Under the pieces are notes generated by a model that was not told the DNA's origin, ran no database searches, and saw nothing but the letters and a program-made list of their open reading frames with translations. A stretch of 64,000 nt of DNA. It comes from Paraburkholderia megapolitana (GTDB lineage: Bacteria; Pseudomonadota; Gammaproteobacteria; Burkholderiales; Burkholderiaceae). The DNA is taken from the NCBI RefSeq assembly GCF_007556815.1, contig NZ_CP041745.1:3759001-3823000 (forward strand), written 5' to 3'. A program made the translations under genes and the position numbers. How positions within the stretch are numbered: position 1 is the first letter of the stretch; each line of letters opens with the position of its first letter. Shown here piece by piece: positions 6,443 to 16,988 of the stretch.

Positions 6443-7420
6443 TCAGGCGCTCATGTTGAGCGTGCCGTTCACACCGCTTGGGAAGAAACCGCCCTTCATC
6501 GCCGCGGTGCTCGTCAGGTACACGATATTGAGCACGTTGCCGTAGCCGCGGCTGTAGGCAAGTCCGTTGCTGTCGAGCGGCACGATGTTGGAGGTGCCCG
6601 GTGTGCTGCCGGAGATGCCCTGATCGTCGTTGCCGACCTGATCGAGACTCGCGCGCGCGGCCGAGATCGCGTTAGCCGCACTGATCAGGCTCGTCATGTC
6701 GATGCCTTTCGAGTACAGCACCGTCCGCACGAGGCCGGCGTGATACGCCTCCGCAGCGAGAATGCCAGCGGCCGCTTCGAGGAAGGTCTTGTTGCTGATC
6801 AGAGGCGATGCACCCTTATAAGCTGTGACACCGACATCCTCGAAGATGAACGCGCCGAGCAGGAAATTGTTGTCGCTCGCATACGGATTGAATGCGGTGC
6901 CCGAGGCAACGAGTCCGGCAGCACGCGCAGCAACCGAGAACGCACCATTCGGATCGGTACCGCCGATATCGATCGCGGGCTGCGCGACCGCGGCCGATCC
7001 GAGCGCGCTGCGCAGGAACGTTACGTGCTCGCGTTCGTCTTTGGCGATTTCGTTTGCATACGCCTGTACCACCGGATCCTGGAACGGTACCTGCTGCCCC
7101 GGAATCACCGCACCCGGCGTGCCGACGCCAGTAGTCATACCTGCGGGCAAACCGCTGCCCGTAGTCGCATACGAGTAGAACTGCGATTCGAGGTATTCGA
7201 GATTCAATGCGAAGTTGAGAATTTCCGCATCGGTCGGTGCCGCCGCTGCGGATGCGATCGTTCCAGAGCCGCCCCCACACGCGCTAATGAGCGTACCGCC
7301 CACCAGCCCCAGGCCAAGGCCGCCTGCGTTTCTGAAAAACTGCCGGCGCTGCAAACGCCGCTCGACACGGCGGTCAAACACATCGATAAGCGCTGCTGAA
7401 TCGGTTTTGACATCGGACAT
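6443..7420 (-). CDS. Exported ferritin-like (desiccation-type) protein
   Basis: The 325-residue protein begins with a Tat-like export signal (RRQFFRNAGGLGLGLVGG) that ends in a lipobox-like ISACGGG, so it is probably exported and perhaps lipid-anchored. The mature part starts with ILNFALNLEYLESQFYSYA and contains NEIAKDEREHVTFLRSALG and AAEAYHAGLVRT, the Glu/His helix pattern of ferritin-like four-helix bundles. Bacterial relatives are annotated as ferritin-like or desiccation-related proteins; iron storage is not proven for them. The start is the ATG at 7420, seven bases after GGAG. It is divergent from the fasciclin gene. Confidence 0.85.
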   Translation of the reverse strand: MSDVKTDSAALIDVFDRRVERRLQRRQFFRNAGGLGLGLVGGTLISACGGGSGTIASAAAAPTDAEILNFALNLEYLESQFYSYATTGSGLPAGMTTGVGTPGAVIPGQQVPFQDPVVQAYANEIAKDEREHVTFLRSALGSAAVAQPAIDIGGTDPNGAFSVAARAAGLVASGTAFNPYASDNNFLLGAFIFEDVGVTAYKGASPLISNKTFLEAAAGILAAEAYHAGLVRTVLYSKGIDMTSLISAANAISAARASLDQVGNDDQGISGSTPGTSNIVPLDSNGLAYSRGYGNVLNIVYLTSTAAMKGGFFPSGVNGTLNMSA

Positions 7421-7802
7421 GACCATGCTCCTCAGAGACTTCGCAAGGGATGCCGCGAAACTCACCATCACGACGCACGCGCGGAGGCAACAGGACAGCA
7501 AGCGCGATGCAATGACGCAAATCGCGGACGCAAAGACTCCCTCCCGTTCAGCGAAGAACGAAAACGTATCGCGCAGAGAAAGCGAGTCCTCAATCGACCT
7601 TACGAGTCGAGCGAACCGTTGGATGCAGTCTGCTGCAAAGAAATGATCAGGACGTCGATGGACTCTTAAGGGGCAGACTCTGTCGCACGCATCCGCAACT
7701 GCCTCGTGTTCTTTGTCGCCATCGATGAATCCAATCCTCCCCTCACGCCGTATATAAGTTCGACACAGCGCAATCGAGCGCTGCGCGCTGAGGAGACCCA
7801 TC
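7421..7802. other. Divergent promoter region, ferritin-like / fasciclin genes
   Basis: These 382 bases separate two divergent genes for exported proteins and must carry both promoters. I see no gene in it. No clear operator palindrome or strong sigma-70 match was found. Confidence 0.5.
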
Positions 7803-8357
7803 ATGAGAAGTACTGCCTTCGTTACCGCTGTCGCGCTGTCGATGGCTGCGAGCAGCGTATTTGCCGCGGGCCAGACCGTGATGGTCGGCGGTCAGGCCAT
7901 GTACCCCACCAAAGACATCGTCGACAACGCCGTCAATTCCGCCGATCACACGACGCTGGTCGCTGCGGTAAAGGCGGCCGGGCTCGTCGATACGCTAAAA
8001 AGCGCGGGGCCCTTTACGGTTTTCGCACCAACCAACGAAGCGTTTTCTGCGCTCCCGGCTGGAACCGTGGACAACCTCGTCAAACCCGAGAACAAGGCAA
8101 CGCTGACCAGCATCCTCACGTATCACGTGTTGCCGGGACGTTACGACTTTCGCAAGCTCGATCAGGCAATCAGGGAGGGAGGAGGCAAGGCCGAACTGAA
8201 GACCGTCAACGGCGAGACGCTAACGTTCGCCGAGAACGGTCCCCACAATATCGTCGTGATGGATGCGGTAGGACACACCGCCGACATTTCCACCTATGAC
8301 GTCTACCAGAGCAACGGGGTCATCATGGTGGTCGACAAGGTGCTGATGCCAAAGTGA
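7803..8357 (+). CDS. Secreted fasciclin (FAS1) domain protein
   Basis: The 184-residue protein has a classical signal peptide (MRSTAFVTAVALSMAASSVFA, cleavage after about residue 21) and a single FAS1 domain. The conserved FAS1 blocks are visible: GPFTVFAPTNEAFSALP near residues 68-84, LTYHVLPGRY near 100, and the closing GVIMVVDKVLMPK. FAS1 domains mediate adhesion or cell-surface contact, and in bacteria their partner is often unknown. GAGGAG lies upstream of the ATG. The divergent ferritin-like gene suggests joint involvement in an envelope stress function (inference). Confidence 0.93.
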   Translation: MRSTAFVTAVALSMAASSVFAAGQTVMVGGQAMYPTKDIVDNAVNSADHTTLVAAVKAAGLVDTLKSAGPFTVFAPTNEAFSALPAGTVDNLVKPENKATLTSILTYHVLPGRYDFRKLDQAIREGGGKAELKTVNGETLTFAENGPHNIVVMDAVGHTADISTYDVYQSNGVIMVVDKVLMPK

Positions 8358-8400
8358 ACGGTGCTGCCGGTCGACCCACGGTGTTAGTGAGTCAAGTCGA

Positions 8401-9015
8401 CTAATCCTTCGACGGACCGGCACGCTTCCACTTCTCGAGCGCACTCACCCCCGGCACCGGCTCAAAACTCATCAACGCCTTCTCCATATCCGCACCATGC
8501 GCGTTCTCCCAGTCGCCCAGCAACTGCGCCGTCTTATGCAGATCCTCACCATAGAACCGATGAGAGAAGATCAGCGCATAGCCAACCCCATCCATCAGCA
8601 CGAAGCGCGTAAAGACACCTTCGACCACACCCGGTGCCGCCATCATCGACGCGATGAAATGCTCGGCGGGACGATCCGGTGTCCTTGGAACGGAGCGTGT
8701 CTTCAGCACCGCGCCTTTCGCTTTAGTAGAGTCGAGCAACGAGTTCGCGGCGCTCGCAAGATCATCCGCGGTCTTGACGCCGCGATAGATAACGACCGAC
8801 ACCATGTCGCTCCACGTGTCGAGATTCGTCTGCCCCGGCGGCGTGAATTCGAACAGCGTGTCGTCGCTCCAGCGGAAGAAGTAATCCGCCCCGTTGAAGC
8901 GAAACGCAGATCGCTCAGCCGTTTGCGCAGCAACAAAACGAAAATGCGCCGTCGATACCAGCGCAATACCACCGACGATCAACCGCCGCCGCTTGAGCAT
9001 CAAGGTCTGCTGCAT
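8401..9015 (-). CDS. Exported protein of unknown function
   Basis: The 204-residue protein starts with a basic, twin-arginine-containing leader (KRRRLIVGGIALVSTAHF) that ends near FVAAQ, so it is probably exported. The mature part (FRFNGADYFFRWSDDTLFEFTPPG) has no motif I recognise, no cysteines and no further membrane segment. The start is the ATG at 9015; the longer upstream reading is arginine/serine-rich and unlike protein. It lies 43 bases from the convergent fasciclin gene. I do not assign a function. Confidence 0.7.
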   Translation of the reverse strand: MQQTLMLKRRRLIVGGIALVSTAHFRFVAAQTAERSAFRFNGADYFFRWSDDTLFEFTPPGQTNLDTWSDMVSVVIYRGVKTADDLASAANSLLDSTKAKGAVLKTRSVPRTPDRPAEHFIASMMAAPGVVEGVFTRFVLMDGVGYALIFSHRFYGEDLHKTAQLLGDWENAHGADMEKALMSFEPVPGVSALEKWKRAGPSKD

Positions 9016-9106
9016 GATCGCCTCTCCATGTTTAAACGACAAAACGCCAGCCTCACGATCTGATTGAATCAGTTCGCGAGACTGGCGAGTGACTGCCTGC
9101 AACCGC

Positions 9107-10084
9107 CTAGTTCTGGATGAACGTATTGAGTGACGAGCACAGGAAACCCGTGCATCCGGTCGCGAGGAAGTACAGCGCCGCTGGCGTCGAACCGAACGCG
9201 AGCTCACCGAGATACGCTTCGCTCTGCGCACCCTGCGCATTCGCCTGCTGGATGAATGCAGTGCTGGTTGGCTGCGGAGTCTGCGACAGGTAGGTGAAGG
9301 TCGGTGATTGCGTCTGGTCCTTCACGTAGACCGCCACCGAGTCAGTACCGAAACCTAGGGGTCCCTTGAAGCGGTAACCCTTCGCGCCTTCATTGTTAGC
9401 CTGTGTGACGAAGTCGCCGACGCCCTGCGCTGGCGCCACGGCATCGTACGCGTACTTCGAAGCCGACGAGTTGTCCTTCATGTAGAGCGAGGTGTTCGCC
9501 GAGTCGAGTTGAACCGGACCGTAGTACCAGTATCCGCTCTGACCTTGCGCGTTCGCCTGGGTCAGGAAAGCGGCCGAACTGGTCGGTGAGGCTGCCGCGG
9601 CATAGCTATACGTCGCGGACGAATTGCCCTGGTGACGATAGAGATTGCCAAGCGTCAGCGGGCCCTCGTAGCGGAAGCCCTTTGCGCCCTCCTGGTTTGC
9701 CTGCGCGAGAAATCCCGCCTGCGTAGCGTCGGCGTTCTGGAACTCGTAGCTATACGTATTGGCACCGTCGTTGATGAAGACATTCATGGCGGTGGTCCCG
9801 CCATTGTCCGAAAAGCCCAGGTCGGCGATATAGCGGTAGCCCTTCGCACCTTCTGCATTCAACTGGGCAAGGACCGAGGTCGCATCGCTCGGAGCCGCCA
9901 GTGTTTCATACATCATCGTCCGTACGGACCCGCCGCCCGATGTCGGGCCAGTGCCGGAGCCGCCGGTTCCGGAGGTACCGCTCCCGGTGTGGCTGCTGTC
10001 TCCACCCGAACTGTCGCTGACGCCATCCCCTCCGCACGCGGCCAGTGCCAGACATGCTGCAATCACGACGATCTTTGGACTCAT
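9107..10084 (-). CDS. Repeat lipoprotein with five about 50-residue units
   Basis: The 325-residue protein has a lipoprotein signal (CLALAACGGD, lipidated Cys near residue 17), a Gly/Ser/Thr linker to about residue 53, and then five tandem units. Each unit begins with a variant of FLAQANQEGAKGFRY, at residues 71, 125, 173, 225 and 277, and ends in a pair of aromatic-rich strands such as YSYEF. The C-terminus has two cysteines (GCTGFLCSS). The fold is probably a repeated beta module on the outer membrane. I know no function for it; it stands alone with its own promoter region upstream. Confidence 0.8.
   Translation of the reverse strand: MSPKIVVIAACLALAACGGDGVSDSSGGDSSHTGSGTSGTGGSGTGPTSGGGSVRTMMYETLAAPSDATSVLAQLNAEGAKGYRYIADLGFSDNGGTTAMNVFINDGANTYSYEFQNADATQAGFLAQANQEGAKGFRYEGPLTLGNLYRHQGNSSATYSYAAAASPTSSAAFLTQANAQGQSGYWYYGPVQLDSANTSLYMKDNSSASKYAYDAVAPAQGVGDFVTQANNEGAKGYRFKGPLGFGTDSVAVYVKDQTQSPTFTYLSQTPQPTSTAFIQQANAQGAQSEAYLGELAFGSTPAALYFLATGCTGFLCSSLNTFIQN
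9110..9874 (-). repeat. Five tandem protein-level repeats in the lipoprotein
   Basis: Residues 71-325 are built from five units of 48 to 54 residues that share a Q-x-N-x-(E/Q)-G-(A/Q)-x-x-x-x-(Y/F) core, with an aromatic strand and an adjacent hydrophobic (A/G/V)-x-L-x-F-G piece. The last unit is the most diverged (SEAYLGELAFG). Confidence 0.8.
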
Positions 10085-11051
10085 CTTTTTCCCCTGGTTG
10101 TAATTAGCCGGTTCTTCCTGGACGCCTTGTCAGGAAGCAGAACCTGTAAACCCGACGTCGGTGGCGTCGACGTACCACTGGTAAAAATTAACAATCCCGA
10201 ATCCCGTGAAATTTCAACGACAAGATTGGTGCCTGTCGATTCATCGCACGGTGAATTCGAAAACAATAACGATCATCTATCTGGTTTTTTTAAAAAAATT
10301 TCGACCGCCTTAATCTAACTTTATTTGATACGGGTGTAGAAATTTCCGGGAAACTGGAATCTCAGTTGAAAAGAACAGAATGGGAGGTTCATTGCACGCG
10401 CACGTCGCAAAAGAGAACGATTAGTCTCATATCCAAATTTCTGGGACCATCAGCCCCGAAAGCCTTACCAGACAAGGCTTTGACCCCCTCTACGCAGCCC
10501 GCACGGCAACCCGAAAAGCCACATTTGGCGCACTTCTGCGAGACAGGCGTGTATGTAAATACGACCGTTTTGCTTACAGATCGCACGGTAGCGAAGGAAC
10601 TTGAACACCGCCAGTGCGATTACTCGAATAACTCATTCCCTTCGATGCAACCCACCGTCGAGCGCCCGTGTTGCAGTATCTTTTATAAAACATCGCTAGA
10701 TGGACTTGCATATCGCTTCAAAACAAGCCAGGATTGTGGCCTGAAACAAAGCAATCCGGACTGATTCTCTTGGTGAGCCACGCCCGCAACCGGGGTTAAT
10801 TAATTTCAGTGCGTCATTTCGAGGAAGCAGGCAGAAACCGGAGTAACGGTACCGGCCTTACCACTCAAAGTAAGGCGACATCGATTCGCTGACGGGGACC
10901 CGGGCAAAATGAAAACATCAATCGGTTGAACGCTGGGCTCGACGCCCTGTAAAAAATGAACGCACGCCGTACTTCACGGCCGTGTCGCCTGCCGCGGAAG
11001 CCACCGCGGCCTAAAGCATCCGTAGCACCGACCTTTGCGCAGGATTGCCTC
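10085..11051. other. Long region without a convincing gene
   Basis: This 967-base stretch is AT-richer than its flanks and has no reading frame with normal composition, ribosome site or recognisable product. A 7-T/7-A tract at 10285-10298 (an AT palindrome) sits in its first third. The right end must contain the promoter of the LysR gene at 11052. Confidence 0.5.
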
Positions 11052-12008
11052 ATGCACTCACTGGATCTCAACCTGTTACAGGCTCTCGATGTGCTCCTCG
11101 AAGAAGGCAGCGTCGTCGCAGCGGCAGCGCGAGTCCATCTCAGCCCGCCGGCGATGAGCCGCACGCTCAGCCGGATTCGCGAGATGGTCGGCGACCCTGT
11201 GCTGGTTCGCGCCGGCAGCCGGCTCGTGCCGACACCACGCGCGGAAGAACTGCGGCCGCAAGTGCGTGCGTTGCTCGAAGAAGCGCGGCGCATGCTGGTG
11301 CCGACTGCGACCGATTTCACCCAGCTCAGCCGCGTGTTCACGTTGCGCGCAACCGATGCCATCGCAGCAACGATCGGGCCGCGGCTCGCCGAGCGGATTC
11401 GCGCCGAGGCGCCGAACGTCTCGCTGCAATTCGTCACTCATGGCGAAGACACCGTAGATATCCTGCGCGACGGTGAGGTCGATCTAGAGATCGGTGTGCT
11501 CGGCGACGTGGCGCCGGAAATCCGCTCGGAAACGCTCTACGTCGAGCATCTGGTCGGTGTGGTGCGGGCGGATCATCCGATGCTCACGGGTTCGATCACG
11601 GCGCAGCAATTCGCTGCAGCCGGGCATATTTCGTTTACGCGCCGGGGCCGCACACCAGGGCCCGTCGATGCCGCGCTGGCTCAACTCGGCCTGACCCGCT
11701 CGATCGTCCTCGCCGTGCAACACGCAAACGCGGCACTTCTGGCCGCGGCGAACAGCGATCTGGTAGCGGTGGTCGGCGACGACCTGGCGCGTCGCGCCGA
11801 GCGCTTGCGGCTCGCCGTCGCGGTGTTCAATCTGCCGTTCGATACGCCGGAGATCCCGGTCGCCTTCGCGTGGCATCGCCGTATGGATACGGACCCGGCG
11901 CACCGCTGGCTACGCGATCACGTGAAAGCGATCACTGCCGTGCCGTCGGGTATGAATGGGGCGGTAAGAAACTTTAGTCGCCCAGAAACGCACGCAGCCG
12001 CGCATTGA
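11052..12008 (+). CDS. LysR-family transcriptional regulator
   Basis: The 318-residue protein opens with the LysR winged-helix DNA-binding domain (LDLNLLQALDVLLEEGSV, then AAARVHLSPPAMSRTLSRI at about residues 22-40), followed by a periplasmic-binding-type effector domain. The ATG at 11052 is chosen because the domain starts there, as in nearly all LysR proteins; upstream codons are Arg/Pro-rich. Its end overlaps the convergent hydrolase gene by 35 bases. It may control the neighbouring acyl-CoA gene set, but it is not divergent from that operon, so the target is uncertain. Confidence 0.92.
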   Translation: MHSLDLNLLQALDVLLEEGSVVAAAARVHLSPPAMSRTLSRIREMVGDPVLVRAGSRLVPTPRAEELRPQVRALLEEARRMLVPTATDFTQLSRVFTLRATDAIAATIGPRLAERIRAEAPNVSLQFVTHGEDTVDILRDGEVDLEIGVLGDVAPEIRSETLYVEHLVGVVRADHPMLTGSITAQQFAAAGHISFTRRGRTPGPVDAALAQLGLTRSIVLAVQHANAALLAAANSDLVAVVGDDLARRAERLRLAVAVFNLPFDTPEIPVAFAWHRRMDTDPAHRWLRDHVKAITAVPSGMNGAVRNFSRPETHAAAH

Positions 12009-12876
12009 CGCGATCGGGGAACTCGTGATGCACCCAGTGCGACCCTTCCTCGATTCGTTCGACGCGTAGATCCGACACGTATTCGTCGAGCCCATCCAGC
12101 AGGCCAGGCAATAACGCCGTGTCCCGCATACCCCAGATCACGAGCGTCGGCACGTCGACGCGGTGGTTGCCGCTGTCGATCTCGAAGCCATCGATACCCT
12201 CGCTGTCCGGCCCCGGCGCATGCAAACGACTCGCGCGATACCAGTTCAGGCTGCCGGTCAACGCACCTGGCTGCGACCACGCTTCGACGTAGGCGTCGCG
12301 CGTCGCGTCGCTCACCTCACGACCACCGACTCCCCACGTATCGAACATCCGCTGTAGCCGCGCATAGCGGTTTTCCGCGAGCAATGCCTCGGCGCGTTCC
12401 TGGCGAAACACGAGCACATACTCACTCGCCTTGCGCTGCGCCGCGTTGTCCTTCAGTTCGCGGTACATCAGACACGGATGCGGCGCATTGATGATGACGA
12501 GCTTGCGCACCTGTTGCGGGTACCGCGCGGCGTGGTCCCATGCAATCACGCCGCCCCAGTCGTGCGCGACGACGAAGACCGGCCCCGCATCGAGGTGCGC
12601 GATGAACTGCTGCAAGTCCTCGACGAGTACGCGCGACCGGTACGAGGCAACATCGGGCGATTTCCCGGAGAGGTTATAGCCGCGCATGTCGACGGCGACG
12701 ACCCGGTAGTGATCCGACAACGCACGCAACTGCGCTTCCCAGCCAAACCAGAACTCGGGAAAGCCGTGGATGAAGAGCAGCGTCGGCCCCTCACCCGCAG
12801 TGACGTAATGCAGCGTCGTGCCGTTCACGTCGGCAAAACGATGTTCGAGTGAGTCGATCCACGGTTGCTGCGTCAT
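11974..12876 (-). CDS. Alpha/beta hydrolase (epoxide hydrolase / haloacetate dehalogenase type)
   Basis: The 300-residue enzyme has the oxyanion motif HGFPEFWFGW (about 37-46) and the nucleophile elbow VAHDWGGVIAWD, where Asp is the nucleophile as in epoxide hydrolases and haloalkane dehalogenases. The acid is likely in the VIWGMRDTALLP segment and the base is His in EEGSHWVHHE. These enzymes open epoxides or displace halides through an ester intermediate; the true substrate is not shown. The ATG at 12876 (MTQQPWIDSLEHRF) is preferred to one 12 codons upstream. It is the last gene of a six-gene minus-strand operon with acyl-CoA enzymes. Confidence 0.88.
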   Translation of the reverse strand: MTQQPWIDSLEHRFADVNGTTLHYVTAGEGPTLLFIHGFPEFWFGWEAQLRALSDHYRVVAVDMRGYNLSGKSPDVASYRSRVLVEDLQQFIAHLDAGPVFVVAHDWGGVIAWDHAARYPQQVRKLVIINAPHPCLMYRELKDNAAQRKASEYVLVFRQERAEALLAENRYARLQRMFDTWGVGGREVSDATRDAYVEAWSQPGALTGSLNWYRASRLHAPGPDSEGIDGFEIDSGNHRVDVPTLVIWGMRDTALLPGLLDGLDEYVSDLRVERIEEGSHWVHHEFPDRVNARLRAFLGD

Positions 12877-12915
12877 ACGTGCTCCTTCCAGTAGTCGCCG
12901 GTCATGGCGCAAGAA

Positions 12916-14133
<1,218 letters not shown>

Positions 14134-14208
14134 CGTCTGCTCTCGTTGTCTGGTTGGGTTGAGTGGTAGTGGCTGGCGCAGCGTGCGTCGGCCGTGTGTG
14201 TCGTCAGG

Positions 14209-15282
14209 TCAAGAAGCCATCGCGCGTTCCGCACAACGCCAGGCCACATCGGCGAGTTGCGCAGCGCGTCCGCCGGCTTCGCGTGCATGCCGGCTGCTCG
14301 CGTTGCCATCGATTGCGCGCTTCATGATTCCTTGCAAAATGCCCACGCCGCGGAACAGGTTGTAGGCAAGGTAGAAATTCCATTCGGCTTCGCTCACGGC
14401 GGGCACGCCGGCGCGTTCGCAATAGCGTTCGACGAAATCGCGTTCGAGCGGAATGCCGAGCGCCTGCAGTTGCGCATCGTCGATGGGACCGAGGCCGCGG
14501 AAGCCATCCGCCGGCAGATGCCATGCGAGACACAGATAGGAAAAGTCAGCGAGCGGATCGCCGAGCGTCGACAGCTCCCAGTCCAGCACCGCGACGATGC
14601 GCGGCTCGACCGGATCGAAGATCACGTTGTCGATGCGAAAGTCGCCGTGCACGACCGACACGCGCTCGCTAGCAGGCACATGAGCCGGCAACCATTCGAT
14701 CAACCGCTCCATCGATTCGATGCGCTGCGTTTCGGACGCACGGTACTGGTGCGTCCAGCGCTTGATCTGCCTCACGAAATAGTTGCCCTTCGCACCGTAA
14801 TCGTCGAGGCCGAGCGCGCTGACATCCAGCCTATGCAGCGCGGCCATCACGCGATTCAGTTCGTCGAACATCGCGCTGCGTTGTGCGGGCGTTGCATCGG
14901 GCAGACGGCTTTGCCAGTTCACATGCCCGTCCACACAGGCCATCACATAGAACTCGGAGCCGATCACCGATGCGTCGCTGCAATAGCAGAACACCTCCGG
15001 CACCGGCACTTCGGTATCGCGCAACGCGGACAGCACGCGGTACTCGCGATCGATTGCATGTGCGGACGGCAACAACTGGCCCGCCGGTTTTCTGCGCAGC
15101 ACATAGCGACGCGACGGCGTAGTGAGCAGGTACGTCGGGTTCGACTGGCCGCCCGAAAAGCGGCTGTATTCGAGCGGCCCTGCAAAGCCGTCGAGATGTT
15201 GTTCGAGATACGTCGCGAGCGCCTCGATATCGAGGCGGTGAGCGGGGTCCACGGTCGCGGCAAGAGGCAGGGCGTCGGTCAT
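14209..15282 (-). CDS. APH-family phosphotransferase (hydroxyacyl-CoA kinase-like)
   Basis: The 357-residue protein is a kinase of the aminoglycoside-phosphotransferase fold. SVVHGDFRIDNVIFD (about residues 210-224) is the catalytic loop, with Asp as base, and VLDWELSTLGDPLADF is the metal-binding DWE motif. An N-terminal nucleotide-binding lobe is present (FSGGQSNPTYLL, YVLRRKP). An antibiotic-resistance role is unlikely: the gene sits between an acyl-CoA dehydrogenase and an SDR, the arrangement seen in the kinase/dehydrogenase couple acting on 4-hydroxyacyl-CoA. The spacing of 27 bases to the SDR and 75 to the dehydrogenase fits one operon. Confidence 0.88.
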   Translation of the reverse strand: MTDALPLAATVDPAHRLDIEALATYLEQHLDGFAGPLEYSRFSGGQSNPTYLLTTPSRRYVLRRKPAGQLLPSAHAIDREYRVLSALRDTEVPVPEVFCYCSDASVIGSEFYVMACVDGHVNWQSRLPDATPAQRSAMFDELNRVMAALHRLDVSALGLDDYGAKGNYFVRQIKRWTHQYRASETQRIESMERLIEWLPAHVPASERVSVVHGDFRIDNVIFDPVEPRIVAVLDWELSTLGDPLADFSYLCLAWHLPADGFRGLGPIDDAQLQALGIPLERDFVERYCERAGVPAVSEAEWNFYLAYNLFRGVGILQGIMKRAIDGNASSRHAREAGGRAAQLADVAWRCAERAMAS

Positions 15283-15309
15283 GCGAGTACAGGTCGAGTA
15301 AGGGATAAA

Positions 15310-16140
15310 TTAACCAGCGACGTGAGTAGGCGTGCGGTCAAGCAGAATGTCCTGCATCCGCGTTTCGATCGACGCCTTGATCTTCGGATGCGTCAGGATG
15401 TAGAACTTGCCCGCCTTCACACCGTCGAGCGTGATGCGCGCAATATCGGCCGCGCTCAGTCGCCCTGCGCGAATCGCCTGGCGAGCACGTTCCGCGTACG
15501 GTGCGGCACCCGGGTTGCGTTCGCCGAACTCGGCGGGCCGGCGCTCTTCCGCATCGGCGATACCGGTGTTCACGAACGCCGGGCAAAGCACCGACACGCC
15601 GACGTGCGGCGCATGCGTCTGCAGCTCGTGATACAGACATTCGGAGATCGCGACGACACCGTACTTGCTTGCACAGTAGACGCCTGAACCTTCGTAAGCA
15701 CCGAGCCCCGCCGCCGATGCGGTATTCACCACGTGGCACGGTTCTCCTGAAGCCAACATGCCCGGCACGAAGCTGCGGATGCCGTGCGCAACACCCATCA
15801 GGTTGATACCGAGCACCCATTGCCAGTCGTCGAGCGTGGTGCTCCACAACGGGCCGGTCGTACCGACGCCCGCGTTGTTGAACAGCAGATGCACCGCGCC
15901 GAAACGCGCGATAGACGCTTGCGCGAGTGCATCGACGGATTCCTGTTTCGACACATCGCAACGCACTTCGAGTGCCTGTGCGCCATCGGGCAACAGCGAA
16001 TGCGTGTGCTTCAAACCGGCTTCGTCGATATCGGCGAGTACGACCCGCATGCCTTCGGCCGCACAGAGGATCGCCAGTTCGCGACCGAAGCCGCTCGCCG
16101 CGCCTGTGACAACCGCCACCTTGTTCTTGAGATCTTCCAT
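15310..16140 (-). CDS. Short-chain dehydrogenase/reductase
   Basis: The 276-residue SDR has the NAD(P) motif VTGAASGFGRELA (residues 11-23), the NNAG strand and the catalytic YCASKYG (Tyr-x-x-x-Lys). The acidic residue after the second strand (LADID) favours NAD+. It probably oxidises a hydroxyl group of an acyl-CoA intermediate, from its place between the kinase gene and a second SDR 13 bases upstream. The ATG at 16140 was selected because it begins the Rossmann domain; an upstream in-frame extension is non-protein-like. Confidence 0.9.
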   Translation of the reverse strand: MEDLKNKVAVVTGAASGFGRELAILCAAEGMRVVLADIDEAGLKHTHSLLPDGAQALEVRCDVSKQESVDALAQASIARFGAVHLLFNNAGVGTTGPLWSTTLDDWQWVLGINLMGVAHGIRSFVPGMLASGEPCHVVNTASAAGLGAYEGSGVYCASKYGVVAISECLYHELQTHAPHVGVSVLCPAFVNTGIADAEERRPAEFGERNPGAAPYAERARQAIRAGRLSAADIARITLDGVKAGKFYILTHPKIKASIETRMQDILLDRTPTHVAG

Positions 16141-16153
16141 GGATCGCTGAGCC

Positions 16154-16921
16154 TCAGGTTGCGAGAAAACCGCCGTCGACGTTGATGCAAGAGCCGGTCG
16201 TAAAGGCGGAGGCATCCGACGCGAGGTACAGCACGGTGCCGGCCATTTCATCGGGCGCAGCGATCCGGCCGAGCGGAATACGCTTGAGCGCTTCGTCGCG
16301 CGCCTGCGGATCGTCGACCAGCGCAGCCGCAAAGCGCGTTGCAGTCGGACCAGGCAGCAGCGCGTTGACGCGCACGCCTTGCGCACCGCATTCGGCAGCG
16401 AACGTTTTCGTCATCGAGATCACCGCAGCCTTGGTGATCGAATAAATACCGATCATCGGAACTGGCACGACGCCCGCGATCGACGCAACGTTGATGATGC
16501 TGCCGCGCCCCTGTTTTGCCATCCGTTTGGCCGCACGCGCACACATGAAGAAATAGCCGCGGATGTTCACGTCGACGGTCTTGTTGAACGCGTCGATGGT
16601 GGTGTCGACCGTGGGACCGAAGTACGGATTGGCCGCTGCGTTATTGACGAGAACATCGAGTGCGAGGCCACGGCTGTCGAGAAACTCGAACAGCCCTTCA
16701 ATCTGCTCGAGATCGCCGATATGACAGGCGTACACATCGGCCTTGCCGCCGGCAGCGCGAATGCGCTCGGCGACTGCTTCGCATGCTTGCGCCTTGCGGC
16801 TGCTCAAAATCACGTGAGCGCCATGCGCCGCGAGCGTGATGGCGATCTGCTCGCCGATGCCGCGGCTTGCACCTGTGACCAGCGCGACGCGGCCGGTCAG
16901 ATCGAACAACGTGTTGTCCAT
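16154..16921 (-). CDS. Short-chain dehydrogenase/reductase
   Basis: The 255-residue SDR shows VTGASRGIGEQIA (14-26), VNNAAANPYFG and the active-site GIYSITKAAV (Tyr-x-x-x-Lys). It has the classical length and ends in the common GSCINVDGGFLAT. The basic residues after strand two (SSRKAQ) suggest NADP(H) preference (inference). It differs clearly from the adjacent SDR, so the two probably act on different intermediates of the same pathway. Confidence 0.92.
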   Translation of the reverse strand: MDNTLFDLTGRVALVTGASRGIGEQIAITLAAHGAHVILSSRKAQACEAVAERIRAAGGKADVYACHIGDLEQIEGLFEFLDSRGLALDVLVNNAAANPYFGPTVDTTIDAFNKTVDVNIRGYFFMCARAAKRMAKQGRGSIINVASIAGVVPVPMIGIYSITKAAVISMTKTFAAECGAQGVRVNALLPGPTATRFAAALVDDPQARDEALKRIPLGRIAAPDEMAGTVLYLASDASAFTTGSCINVDGGFLAT

Positions 16922-16988
16922 TGTCGTGTTCCTGGAATGGTTCGAATGTTTTGGTCGAGCGCCCGCACATTGCCGTGCGTGGAAGCGC

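Noticed and set aside
10285..10298. T7/A7 tract as a terminator or promoter element
   Set aside because: It has no GC stem and no fitting -35 or -10 partner. It is noted only as AT-rich DNA.
10366..10764. Open reading frame of about 132 codons in the long gene-poor region
   Set aside because: Composition, absence of a ribosome site and lack of any recognisable motif argue against coding. It runs through a low-GC stretch where chance frames are frequent.
14209..15282. Aminoglycoside resistance gene
   Set aside because: The kinase motifs are shared with resistance enzymes, but the location inside an acyl-CoA operon and the resemblance to ACAD10/11-associated kinases argue for metabolism.
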